Assembly (NCBI GenBank): GCA_947036475.1
Contig: CAMQRG010000011.1
Coordinates: forward strand, 1 to 21,175
DNA from: an uncultured Clostridia bacterium
GTDB lineage: Bacteria > Bacillota > Clostridia > Lachnospirales > Anaerotignaceae
Direction: 5' to 3'
DNA length: 21,175 nucleotides
Every line of letters begins with the position of its first letter. Position 1 is the first letter of the stretch. Position numbers and translations under genes: made by a program. This document shows positions 1 through 6,575 of this stretch, piece after piece. The notes under the pieces were generated by a model that made no database searches, was not told where the DNA came from, and saw nothing but the letters and a program-made list of their open reading frames with translations.

Positions 1-15
1 ACAACACGTGAGGTG

Positions 16-48
16 TCGGCGGCAGCGTCAGATGTGTATAAGAGACAG
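16..48 (+). other. Nextera/Tn5 sequencing adapter remnant (artefact)
   Basis: Positions 16-48 match the 33-base Illumina Nextera read-1 transposase adapter with one mismatch (g for t at 19). The last 19 bases (30-48) are the complete Tn5 mosaic end, closing with AGAGACAG. The preceding bases 1-15 are probably index/flow-cell adapter, but I cannot match them firmly. Translating this stretch gives the known artefact string MCIRDR. Genome sequence therefore starts near base 49, and any protein predicted to start at base 8 is chimeric. This is seen directly and matched to a well-known synthetic sequence. Confidence 0.96.
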
Positions 49-293
49 GGCAGGAAATCCAAGAGGCGGTACAGTCGCGGGGGGGGGCGCTTCATATCTG
101 CATGATGTATGTCCCGGAGGAAAACCTTGCCCGTATTCCGGAAAATGCAAGAGGCAATCCATACGGCGGTCAGACGGTGCTCCAGTCCGATTTTTATTAT
201 TACAGGGCGAATGCCAGCATCAGGCCGGACAGCTTCGATTGGCTCTTTAACGATGGCTGGCGGCAAGGGACGGCAGAAGAATCAGTTGAATAA
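49..293 (+). CDS. C-terminal fragment of an unrecognised protein (5' end missing)
   Basis: An open frame runs from the adapter junction to a TAA at 291-293, giving about 80 residues with no start of its own. Later residues include YVPEENLARIP, GNPYGGQTVLQSDFYYY and SIRPDSFDWLF. They have a protein-like mix of acidic, aromatic and turn residues, and the other frames are poorer. A Met pair at 102-107 is internal and has no convincing ribosome binding site, so it is not a likely start. A run of nine G at 79-87 could hide a frameshift, so residues before it are less certain. I do not recognise the family. A stem followed by a T-run at 316-410 fits its transcript end. Confidence 0.55.
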
Positions 294-315
294 ACTTGCC
301 TTTTACATCAAAAGA

Positions 316-410
316 ATATCCCTGCCGGATTTCATAAAGGCTTGGCTTAAAAACTAATCCAAGGAAAAGAGTTTTCCATAAGTCAAAGCACCCCGGCAGG
401 GATATTTTTA
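316..410 (+). terminator. Long-loop hairpin with T-run downstream of the left-edge gene
   Basis: Bases 316-328 (ATATCCCTGCCGG) pair perfectly with 393-405, giving a 13-bp stem followed by TTTTTATTTAT on the plus strand. The loop is 64 nt, unusually long for an intrinsic terminator. It contains a small inner stem (CTTGG 341-345 with CCAAG 359-363). A terminator for the partial gene is the simplest reading. A small structured RNA ending at a terminator is possible. Confidence 0.5.
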
Positions 411-422
411 TTTATATATCGT

Positions 423-447
423 TACCTTCGCTTGTCAAGCGAAGGTA
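423..447. repeat. Perfect 12-bp inverted repeat (hairpin)
   Basis: TACCTTCGCTTG at 423-434 is followed after one base by its exact reverse complement at 436-447. It lies downstream of the DUF1015 gene on the minus strand, so it may protect or end the serine-cluster transcript. There is no clear T-run on either side, so it is not called a terminator. The rest of 294-513 shows no gene. Confidence 0.55.
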
Positions 448-513
448 TCTTCACATAAAATGTGATTTGGCGAAAAAAAGCCTTTGCAGGGCATGAAATA
501 TTCCCACAGCCGG

Positions 514-1761
514 TTACCCTAAATCATGGATAAACAGCCCGCTGCGCAGCTTTGGCTCGAACCAGGTCGATTTCGGCGGCATCGTCCTTCCTTCGTCTGC
601 CACGCGCATCAGTTCCGCCATGGAAGTCGGGAACATGGAAAACGCCAACGCCATTTCACCGCTGTCTACACGCCGTTCCAGTTCTCCCAGACCGCGTATG
701 CCGCCGACAAAATCAATCCGCTTATCCGTGCGCGGGTCGCCAATGCCGAGGATGGGTTCCAGCAGTTCTTTTTGCAACAGGGAAACATCCAGCCCCAGCA
801 CAGGGTCGTCTGATAAAATTTCCGTCTTTGCAGTCAGCCTGTACCATTTTCCTGCCAGATACAGCCCGAATTTATGCGCCGCTTCCGGACGGTACGGCCC
901 TTCTCCGGTAAACGGCTCCACGTGAAACGCCGTACTGATTTTTGCCAGAAATTCTTCAGGTGTGTTCCCGTTCAAATCCTTTACTACGCGGTTGTAATCG
1001 AAAATAGCCAGTTCTTCCGCCGGGAACAGTACGGAAAGATAATAGTTAAATTCCTCCTCACCGGTATACGCCGGATTTTCCTCCCGCCGTTTCAGAGCGA
1101 CTTTTACGGCAGAGGCGTTGCGGTGGTGGCCGTCAGCGATGTAGAGGTTTGTCACTTCCCGGAAATACTGCACAAGCAAGCCGATTTCCGTATCGCTGTC
1201 GATAACCCAGACGGTATGGCCGATACCGTCTTCGGAAACGAAATCGTACACAGGTGCGGCAGAGGCTGTCCAGCCGTCAATGACTGCTTTGATGTTTACG
1301 TTTTCCGGATAGGCAAGGAAAATCGGGCCGGTGTTTGCGTTCAGCGTATCCACATGGCGGATACGGTCGGCTTCCTTGTCGGCTCGGGTCAGTTCGTGTT
1401 TTTTGATTGTACCGTCCAGATATTCGTCTACAGATGTACAGGCAACAAGCCCTGTCTGGCTTCTGCCGTCCATTGTCAGGCGGTAGATATAGAGGTCGGG
1501 CAGGAGGTCCTGCTGAAAAATACCGTTGGAAACCATGCGCTCCAGATTTTCGCGCGCTTTGGCATAGACTGCGTTGCTGTAAGGGTCGGTACCGGGCGGG
1601 AGGTCGATTTCCGCTTTATCAATATGCAGGAAGGAATAGGGCTTATCTGCCGCCATTTCCCGCGCTTCTTCGCTGTTCATTACGTCGTACGGCAGTGCCG
1701 CAACGTCCTGGGCATATGCCGCCGCGGGGCGGATTGCCATAAAAGGTCTGATTGTCGCCAT
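514..1761 (-). CDS. DUF1015 family protein of the serine-biosynthesis cluster
   Basis: This 415-residue soluble protein belongs to the DUF1015 (COG4198) family. The diagnostic motif ADGHHRNASA is at residues 209-218, and a conserved KKHELTRADKEADR stretch is at 120-133. No signal peptide or membrane segment is visible. The start is fixed by GGAGGA at 1766-1771, five bases upstream of the ATG. It is the last gene after serC and serA on the same strand, an arrangement recurrent in anaerobes. Its biochemical role is not shown by sequence. The GHHR motif resembles the GxHR-type motifs of ParB/sulfiredoxin-fold nucleotide-binding proteins, a fold that includes known free-serine kinases. I have an unverified recollection of a pyrophosphate-dependent serine kinase in this family. 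A role in phosphoserine/serine interconversion is therefore plausible but inferred. Confidence 0.9.
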   Translation of the reverse strand: MATIRPFMAIRPAAAYAQDVAALPYDVMNSEEAREMAADKPYSFLHIDKAEIDLPPGTDPYSNAVYAKARENLERMVSNGIFQQDLLPDLYIYRLTMDGRSQTGLVACTSVDEYLDGTIKKHELTRADKEADRIRHVDTLNANTGPIFLAYPENVNIKAVIDGWTASAAPVYDFVSEDGIGHTVWVIDSDTEIGLLVQYFREVTNLYIADGHHRNASAVKVALKRREENPAYTGEEEFNYYLSVLFPAEELAIFDYNRVVKDLNGNTPEEFLAKISTAFHVEPFTGEGPYRPEAAHKFGLYLAGKWYRLTAKTEILSDDPVLGLDVSLLQKELLEPILGIGDPRTDKRIDFVGGIRGLGELERRVDSGEMALAFSMFPTSMAELMRVADEGRTMPPKSTWFEPKLRSGLFIHDLG

Positions 1762-1776
1762 AAAATCCTCCTTATT

Positions 1777-1983
1777 AAGACCTTGAGGGCTTTGCCCTCA
1801 AACACCCACAAGGGGGCACCCGCCCCCATGACCCGGGGTTGCCAGCCATATTTCATGCGTCTGGAAAATCTTTTCCGAAAAATGCGTTTTGTGGAAATAA
1901 AAGTTTTTGGTTCCGTTTTTTCAAAAAGCGGACGGGTGTGGGCAGAGCCCGGGGTCTGAGTTATTGCAAAATGTGTAGATTCT
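1777..1983. repeat. Tandem repeat unit 1 (hairpin element plus serA-tail copy)
   Basis: First of three head-to-tail units of about 208 bp. Bases 1777-1958 start AAGACCTTGAGGGC and end GGGCAGAGCCCGGGGTCTG, so the ends are imperfect inverted repeats of about 25 bp. Inside are several palindromes, for example TTGAGGGCTTTGCCCTCAA. Bases 1961-1983 resemble the 3' end of serA (2411-2433) at 17 of 23 positions. The unit begins 4 bp beyond the purine-rich DUF1015 ribosome binding site. It is transcribed on the minus strand if serA and DUF1015 share a transcript. Long ORFs through it follow the palindromes and are not coding. Confidence 0.9.
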
Positions 1984-2192
1984 AAGACCTTGAGGGCTTT
2001 GCCCTCAAACACCCACAAGGAGGCAGCCGCCCCCTTGACCCGGGATTGCCAGCCGCATTTCATGCGTCTGGAAAATCTCTTCCGCAAAACGCAGTTTTTG
2101 CGGCAATAAAAGTTTTTGGTTCCGCTTTTTTCAAAAAGCGGACGGGTTTGGGCAGGGCCCAAGGTCTGTATTATTACAAAATGTGTACCTTT
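1984..2192. repeat. Tandem repeat unit 2 (hairpin element plus serA-tail copy)
   Basis: Second unit, element portion 1984-2168. It carries the double hairpin at its left, then CCGCAAAACGCAGTTTTTGCGG and CCGCTTTTTTCAAAAAGCGG stem-loops. Its tail 2171-2193 matches the serA 3' end (2411-2433) at 20 of 23 positions, better than unit 1. This gradient suggests unit 2 is the younger copy, or simply nearer the source. Confidence 0.9.
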
Positions 2193-2410
2193 AAGACCTT
2201 GAGGGCTTCGCCCTCAAACACCCACAAGGGAGCACCCGCCCCCTTGACCCGGGATTACCAGCCGCATTTCATGCGTCTGGAAAATCTTTTCCGCAAAACG
2301 CAGTTTTTGCGGCAATAAAAGTTTTTGGTTCCGATTTTTCAAAAAGCGGACGGGTGTGGGCAGAGCCCGGGGTCTTTGTTTTTTGGAGCAGAGCCCGGGG
2401 CCTTATTTTT
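2193..2410. repeat. Tandem repeat unit 3, adjoining the serA stop codon
   Basis: Third unit, element portion 2193-2376 ending GGTCTT, the exact complement of its AAGACC start. A 13-base piece GCAGAGCCCGGGG at 2360-2372 is repeated at 2388-2400, so this copy has a small extra duplication at its end. It then runs into the genuine serA 3' end at 2411. No gene is present between 1762 and 2410. Confidence 0.9.
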
Positions 2411-3586
2411 TTATTTCAAAATGCGTACTTTTATTACGGTGTTGATGGCGTAAAGGTCGTTGACTAAATCCTGCTCGTTTTCCGGCAGGTCATCGCATAC
2501 GATGATGTTGTACGCCAAATCGCCTTTGGAGTTGTTCACCAGCTTGTCGATATTGACATGGTATTTCGTCAGCACCGCGCCCAGCTGCCCAATCATGTTC
2601 ACGATATTCCTGTGGGATACGGCAATGCGCGGTTTGCCGTTGTACGGCACAACGCAGTTCGGGAAATTTACGGAATTTTTGATATTCCCGTAGGTCAGGT
2701 ATTCGCGGATTTCCTGCGCCGCCATTATGGCACAGTTTTCCTCGGATTCCGGCGTAGATGCGCCCAGATGTGGCGTAACAATGATGTTCCACGCATCGCC
2801 CAGCAAATCCTCCGAAGGGAAGTCAACAATGTAGCGCGCGATGATGCCGTCCGCAATGGCTTTTTTCAGCGCGTCATTATCCACCAGTCCGCCGCGGGCG
2901 AAATTCAGCAGGCGCGCGCCGGGCTTTGTTACGGAAAACAGCTTTTCATCATAGGTATGTCGTGTTTTTTCGTTCAGCGGGATATGCAGGGTGATGTAAT
3001 CGCTTTTGGAAACAACATCTTCCATGGAATCCTCGCGCTCGACCGCAGGGGAAAGGTGCCAGGCGGATTCCAGCGATAGGAAGGGGTCATAGCCGATGAC
3101 GTTCATGCCCAAATCCAGCGCGGCGTTTGCGACCAGCACACCAATCGCGCCCAGACCGATGACGCCCAGAGTTTTGCCGGAAACTTCCGGACCAGTGTAT
3201 TTTTTCTTGCCGGCTTCAACCGCTTTTTCAATGTTTTCGCCGCTGTCCTTCAGGGACTGCACCCAGTTCGACCCGGCAACGATGCGACGGGAGGATACAA
3301 GCAGTCCGGCAAGCACAAGCTCCTTTACGGCGTTTGCGTTTGCACCCGGGGTATTAAACACCGGCACGCCCTGCTCCGTACAGCGGTCAATGGGAATGTT
3401 ATTCGTGCCTGCGCCGGCGCGGGCAACGGCCAGAAGCCCGGGGTTCAGTTCCATATTATGCATGTCGAAGCTGCGCAGGATAATGCCGTCCGGGTTTTCG
3501 GCGGTGTCGTTGATCGTGAAATTTTTTTCCGGCAGGTTTGCCAGCCCCAGCGGGGAAATATTGTTCAGCGTGCGTATGGTATACAT
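2411..3586 (-). CDS. serA: D-3-phosphoglycerate dehydrogenase, short ACT-domain form
   Basis: It catalyses NAD-dependent oxidation of 3-phosphoglycerate to 3-phosphohydroxypyruvate, the first step of serine synthesis, in the cytoplasm. It has 391 residues. The Rossmann motif GLGAIG is at 144-149, and the catalytic triad of the D-2-hydroxyacid dehydrogenases is present: Arg231 in NFARGG, Glu259 in FPSED and His273 in TPHLGAS. Residues from about 318 to the end form an ACT-like regulatory domain, so serine feedback is possible. The extra middle domain of longer SerA proteins is absent. The start at 3586 (MYTIRTL) follows AAAAGGAGAAT. An upstream in-frame start at 3628 lies inside the adjacent repeat and is rejected. 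Downstream of serC, upstream of DUF1015. Confidence 0.95.
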   Translation of the reverse strand: MYTIRTLNNISPLGLANLPEKNFTINDTAENPDGIILRSFDMHNMELNPGLLAVARAGAGTNNIPIDRCTEQGVPVFNTPGANANAVKELVLAGLLVSSRRIVAGSNWVQSLKDSGENIEKAVEAGKKKYTGPEVSGKTLGVIGLGAIGVLVANAALDLGMNVIGYDPFLSLESAWHLSPAVEREDSMEDVVSKSDYITLHIPLNEKTRHTYDEKLFSVTKPGARLLNFARGGLVDNDALKKAIADGIIARYIVDFPSEDLLGDAWNIIVTPHLGASTPESEENCAIMAAQEIREYLTYGNIKNSVNFPNCVVPYNGKPRIAVSHRNIVNMIGQLGAVLTKYHVNIDKLVNNSKGDLAYNIIVCDDLPENEQDLVNDLYAINTVIKVRILK

Positions 3587-3602
3587 GTTTATTCTCCTTT
3601 TC

Positions 3603-3854
3603 AAGACCGCGGGACGCTGTCCCGCCACCCTGCAAGGGGTTTCACCCCTTGACCCGTTTGCCGCAAAACTGCGTTTTGAAGGGGTTTAACTTCTTGGTGA
3701 TTCCAGCCGCATGGATATGCGGCTGGCAATAGAGTTTGGGGTCAAGCCCTTTTGAATAGGTACCGGAAAGAAGTCCGGACACCGTAGGTGGCTTTGCCGC
3801 AGGCAAAGTACTGACAGGCTTGCAGAGGTTTGGAGACAGCGTCTTCAAGGTCTT
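3603..3854. repeat. Hairpin element filling the serC-serA gap
   Basis: The 252-bp element begins AAGACC (3603-3608) and ends GGTCTT (3849-3854). Its imperfect inverted termini of about 35 bp share GACGCTGTC and CTGCAAG blocks. It starts next to the serA ribosome binding site and ends in the serC stop codon. Compared with the copy at 17816-17904, the part from 3728 has about 60 extra bases between GTCAAGCCCTTTTG and GCTTGCAGAGGTTTGG. That insert has its own small hairpins (CCGGAAAGAAGTCCGG, CTTTGCCGCAGGCAAAG). It is probably transcribed within the serC-serA messenger. Confidence 0.85.
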
Positions 3855-4939
3855 TATCTATTCTCCATTTCAAATTTTTTCATAAACGCCACGAGCTTTT
3901 CCACGCCCTCCACAGGCATGGCGTTGTACATACTTGCACGCATGCCGCCTACAGTGCGGTGGCCTTTCAGGTTTACAAATCCCTGCGCTTCGGCTTCTTT
4001 AATAAACTTCGCGTTCAGTTCCTCTGTCGGCAGTATAAACGGCGCATTCATCAGCGAACGGTCTTTTTTGACGACTGTCCCCCTAAACAGGCTGGACGCG
4101 TCGAGGAAATCATACAGTATACCGGCTTTTTTCTCGTTAATCTTCTGTATCGCTGCGACGCCGCCCTGACGTTTCACCCAGTCGAATACCAGTCCTGTAA
4201 AATATATACCATAAGTCGGCGGGGTGTTATACAGGGAATTATTGTCCGCGTGTACGCTGTATTTCAGCATGGTTGGTGTGAAATCCATTTCATTGCCCAG
4301 CAGGTCATCGCGAATGATTACGACCGTCACGCCGGCAGGACCAAGGTTTTTCTGTGCCCCTGCATAAAGCAGACCGAATTTCGTAATGTCGATTTCCTGT
4401 GAAAGAATTGACGAAGACATATCCCCCACCAGCGGCACGCTGCCGGTATCGGGCAGTTCTGTCCAGCGTGTGCCGTATATGGTGTTGTTCAGCGTGATGT
4501 AAAAATAATCCGCGTCCGGCGTGAATTTGCTTTTGTCCAGCGCGGGAATACGGTCAAACGTCGTATCCGCAGAGGACGCAACGATGTTTACATTTCCGTA
4601 GCGTTTTGCCTCCTCCGCAGCCTTTTTTGCCCATTGCCCTGTGACAACGTAATCCGCTTTGTTGCTCTTGTTCATCAGGTTCAGCGGGACCATAGCGAAC
4701 TGTGTGGAGCCGCCGCCCTGCAAAAACAGTATTTTATAGTTGTCTGGAATATGCATCAGTTCCTTAAGGTCAGCCTTTGCCTGCTCCAGAATATTTTCAA
4801 ACATTTTAGATCGGTGGCTCATCTCCATTACGGACATTCCGCAGGAAGGGTAACAGACAAGCTCACGCTGCGCCCGTTCCAGCACTTCCAGCGGCAGCAT
4901 GGACGGCCCCGCCGAAAAATTATACAGTCTTTTTTCCAT
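3854..4939 (-). CDS. serC: Phosphoserine aminotransferase
   Basis: This PLP enzyme transfers an amino group from glutamate to 3-phosphohydroxypyruvate, giving O-phosphoserine, the second step of serine synthesis. It has 361 residues, the usual family length. It opens with the family signature YNFSAGPSMLP at 6-16. The PLP lysine is Lys197 in YAGAQKNLGPAG, and Asp173 in VGDMSS would contact the pyridine nitrogen. The start at 4939 follows AGGAGG. An in-frame extension to 5029 lacks homology and overlaps the small gene upstream. It lies 52 bp downstream of the GTG-start membrane peptide and upstream of serA. Confidence 0.96.
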   Translation of the reverse strand: MEKRLYNFSAGPSMLPLEVLERAQRELVCYPSCGMSVMEMSHRSKMFENILEQAKADLKELMHIPDNYKILFLQGGGSTQFAMVPLNLMNKSNKADYVVTGQWAKKAAEEAKRYGNVNIVASSADTTFDRIPALDKSKFTPDADYFYITLNNTIYGTRWTELPDTGSVPLVGDMSSSILSQEIDITKFGLLYAGAQKNLGPAGVTVVIIRDDLLGNEMDFTPTMLKYSVHADNNSLYNTPPTYGIYFTGLVFDWVKRQGGVAAIQKINEKKAGILYDFLDASSLFRGTVVKKDRSLMNAPFILPTEELNAKFIKEAEAQGFVNLKGHRTVGGMRASMYNAMPVEGVEKLVAFMKKFEMENR

Positions 4940-4991
4940 AAATAAGCCTCCTGTCAAAAATGATATAATGGGGTTGGTATCCCCGAAATGG

Positions 4992-5153
4992 TTACGATTT
5001 TCCTGCTTTGGAACTGATGCCGACAGCAAGCAGGCAGCATACCAGTATTGCCACTATGCGTATCATCGGACTGTCCTTGAGGACGTTTATCAATACAATA
5101 GCCAGTACAACCAATGCTGCTGCAAGTATCCGGTAAAGTGTGCTCTGATTCAC
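4992..5153 (-). CDS. Small two-helix membrane protein upstream of serC (GTG start)
   Basis: A 53-residue frame starts with GTG at 5153 and stops with TAA at 4992. Its product begins VNQSTLYRILAAALVV and ends VGISSKAGKS. Two hydrophobic stretches, about residues 9-25 and 31-46, are separated by a short polar loop LKDSPM, suggesting a helical hairpin in the membrane. A clear Shine-Dalgarno, AGGGGGA, lies 7 bases before the GTG, and a consensus promoter lies about 120 bp upstream (5271-5298). It is the first gene of the serCA transcript. I do not recognise the family, and a DUF-type small membrane protein or regulatory leader peptide are both possible. The overlapping ATG frame 4954-5184 is less protein-like. 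Confidence 0.7.
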   Translation of the reverse strand: MNQSTLYRILAAALVVLAIVLINVLKDSPMIRIVAILVCCLLAVGISSKAGKS

Positions 5154-5264
5154 GATAGATTCCCCCTGTCAAAAAATGTTCCAAAAAATAAATGCCTGCA
5201 TCGGGAGAGTTCGGGCTTTTTCTTCCAGAAATTAAAGACGAAACTATCCCGACATGAAAATGAT
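5154..5264 (-). other. 5' leader of the serine cluster transcript
   Basis: About 110 nt lie between the predicted transcription start and the GTG of the small membrane gene. One weak pairing (TCGGGA near 5250 with TCCCGA near 5198) is visible. I see no T-box specifier or terminator and no recognised riboswitch motif. Confidence 0.35.
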
Positions 5265-5270
5265 AAAAAA

Positions 5271-5298
5271 ATTATAACACTTTGGACAGAACCGTCAA
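5271..5298 (-). promoter_or_regulatory. SigA-type promoter of the small gene-serC-serA-DUF1015 cluster
   Basis: On the minus strand TTGACG (5293-5298) and a perfect TATAAT (5271-5276) are separated by 16 bp. It is placed correctly for the minus-strand cluster, and there is no other comparable promoter between here and serC. Confidence 0.8.
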
Positions 5299-5360
5299 CC
5301 GAAAACGCGCTTTTTTTATATCCTTCCGACATCTTCGGCGGAACATGCAAAAATTGACAT

Positions 5361-5649
5361 AAATGTAACAAGCTAACTGGTAAAAATGACGGACATATGT
5401 GTTTTATATAAGGACAAAAACAATGTTTGTCTATTTGTACATTTCCATTCTTTGCGCTGTGTGAGTGTTTTTTGTCGAGCCGGTGTTTTTTTTGTTGTAC
5501 TGTTTTTTCCTATGGCGGAAAAAGCTGTGGTATGATGAAGAAAAACAAAAAAACAGTTACGTTTTCATCGTTTTATCATGCCTCTGCCAGACGGGCAGGA
5601 GGGACAGCGCGGAACACGCGCGCCATACAGCAAAGGAGGAACCTGATTT
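5361..5649 (+). promoter_or_regulatory. Upstream region of noc with a possible extended -10 promoter
   Basis: The best candidate is TGGTATGAT at 5528-5536, an extended -10 with no good -35. Another TTGACA at 5354-5359 lacks a suitably spaced -10. Short open frames here (for example 5465-5662, rich in Phe, Leu and Cys) have no ribosome binding site and run into noc, so they are not called genes. The region is rich in T-runs. Confidence 0.4.
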
Positions 5650-6495
5650 ATGGAAGTCTTAAAATTTCCGGAGAAACGACCCAAAAAAGATAAGGCAGTT
5701 TATCAGCTGCCTATTGATAAAATACGCCCCAACCCTTATCAGCCCAGAAAATATTTCAACCGCGCTTCTTTGGAGGAGCTTTCCGCAAGTATTTTGTCTT
5801 ACGGGGTATTGCAGCCCATCACCGTACGGAAAATGAGCGGCGGCTATTATGAGCTCGTGGCGGGCGAACGCCGCCTGCGTGCCTCTGAACTGGCCGGATT
5901 GACGACAATCCCCGCGATACTCCTGCAAGTCAGCGACAGCGACAGTGCCGCGCTTGCTTTTATTGAAAATATCCAGCGGCAGAACCTCAGCTTTCTGGAA
6001 GAAGCCGAGGGTTACCGCAGCATGATGGAGGATTACGGACTGACGCAGGAAGAACTTGCAGTGAAACTCTCAAAAAGCCAGTCCTCCATTGCGAACAAGC
6101 TGCGCGTACTGAAGCTGGAGGAGCCTGTCAAACGAATGCTTTTGGAATACCATTTTACGGAACGCCACGCCCGCGCGCTGCTGAAGCTGCCCGATGAGGA
6201 AAGCCGCCTGCTGATGCTGCAAAGAATGGTTCGGGAGGAAATGAACGTCAAGCGGACAGAGGAGGCGATACAGGAAATGTTGGAGGAGATGCGCCGCCTC
6301 AGCGTTCAGCGCGCGGAACAGCGGGAAAAACGGTATGTTCGTTCTTCTGATTTCCGCCTGTTTACAAATACGATTAAACAGTCTGTGGAAGTGATTCGCC
6401 GTTCCGGCATGGACGTACTTTATGAGGACAGGCAGGAGGAAGACTGCTGTGAAATTGTCATCCGCATACGGAAAACGGCAGGGGAAACGGCGTAA
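5650..6495 (+). CDS. noc: Nucleoid occlusion protein (ParB-family CTPase/DNA-binding clamp)
   Basis: A 281-residue ParB/Noc protein. The N-terminal CTP-binding ParB domain has NPYQPRKYF (33-41) and the box GERRLRA, followed by IENIQRQNLSFLEEAEGY. A helix-turn-helix follows (LTQEELAVKLSKSQSSIANKL is the recognition region), then a dimerising C-terminus. The C-terminal pattern, an NTIKQSVEVIRRSG block ending in IRIRK, resembles Bacillus subtilis Noc more than Spo0J, and no parA lies beside it. Noc binds specific DNA sites, spreads, and blocks division over the nucleoid. The N-terminus (MEVLKFPEKRPKK) lacks an obvious FSRFFG-type amphipathic membrane helix. The start follows AAAGGAGG. Chromosomal ParB is the alternative. 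Confidence 0.85.
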   Translation: MEVLKFPEKRPKKDKAVYQLPIDKIRPNPYQPRKYFNRASLEELSASILSYGVLQPITVRKMSGGYYELVAGERRLRASELAGLTTIPAILLQVSDSDSAALAFIENIQRQNLSFLEEAEGYRSMMEDYGLTQEELAVKLSKSQSSIANKLRVLKLEEPVKRMLLEYHFTERHARALLKLPDEESRLLMLQRMVREEMNVKRTEEAIQEMLEEMRRLSVQRAEQREKRYVRSSDFRLFTNTIKQSVEVIRRSGMDVLYEDRQEEDCCEIVIRIRKTAGETA

Positions 6496-6499
6496 AGGA

Positions 6500-6528
6500 T
6501 TGACATACAGATAGTAACGTCCTATAAT
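6500..6528 (+). promoter_or_regulatory. Perfect consensus SigA promoter for the XRE gene
   Basis: TTGACA (6500-6505), a 17-bp spacer and TATAAT (6523-6528) match the ideal SigA promoter exactly. It begins 5 bp after the noc stop codon, so the small regulator is not dependent on noc read-through. Confidence 0.9.
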
Positions 6529-6575
6529 GGTTTCAAAAGAGCCGCCGGAGTATGGCGGCGGGGAGGGGAATACAT

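Noticed and set aside
451..465. CRP-like site TCACAT-AAA-ATGTGA
   Set aside because: The arms are in the wrong orientation for a CRP site, and there is no promoter beside it.
874..1959. 361-codon plus frame opposite DUF1015
   Set aside because: Antisense to a recognised family and running into repeat DNA; no start signal.
1680..2162. 160-codon minus frame through the tandem repeats
   Set aside because: The product repeats WVFEGKALKVL and RPLFEK because the DNA is repeated; it has no ribosome binding site and overlaps the DUF1015 start.
4954..5184. 76-codon ATG frame on the minus strand before serC
   Set aside because: The overlapping GTG frame has the Shine-Dalgarno at correct spacing and a clear two-helix pattern; this one has neither.
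5154..5264. T-box or other riboswitch for the serine cluster
   Set aside because: No T-box sequence, specifier stem or terminator/antiterminator pair is visible in about 110 nt.
5465..5662. Hydrophobic small frame upstream of noc
   Set aside because: Phe/Leu/Cys-rich only because of T-runs; no ribosome binding site and overlaps the noc start.
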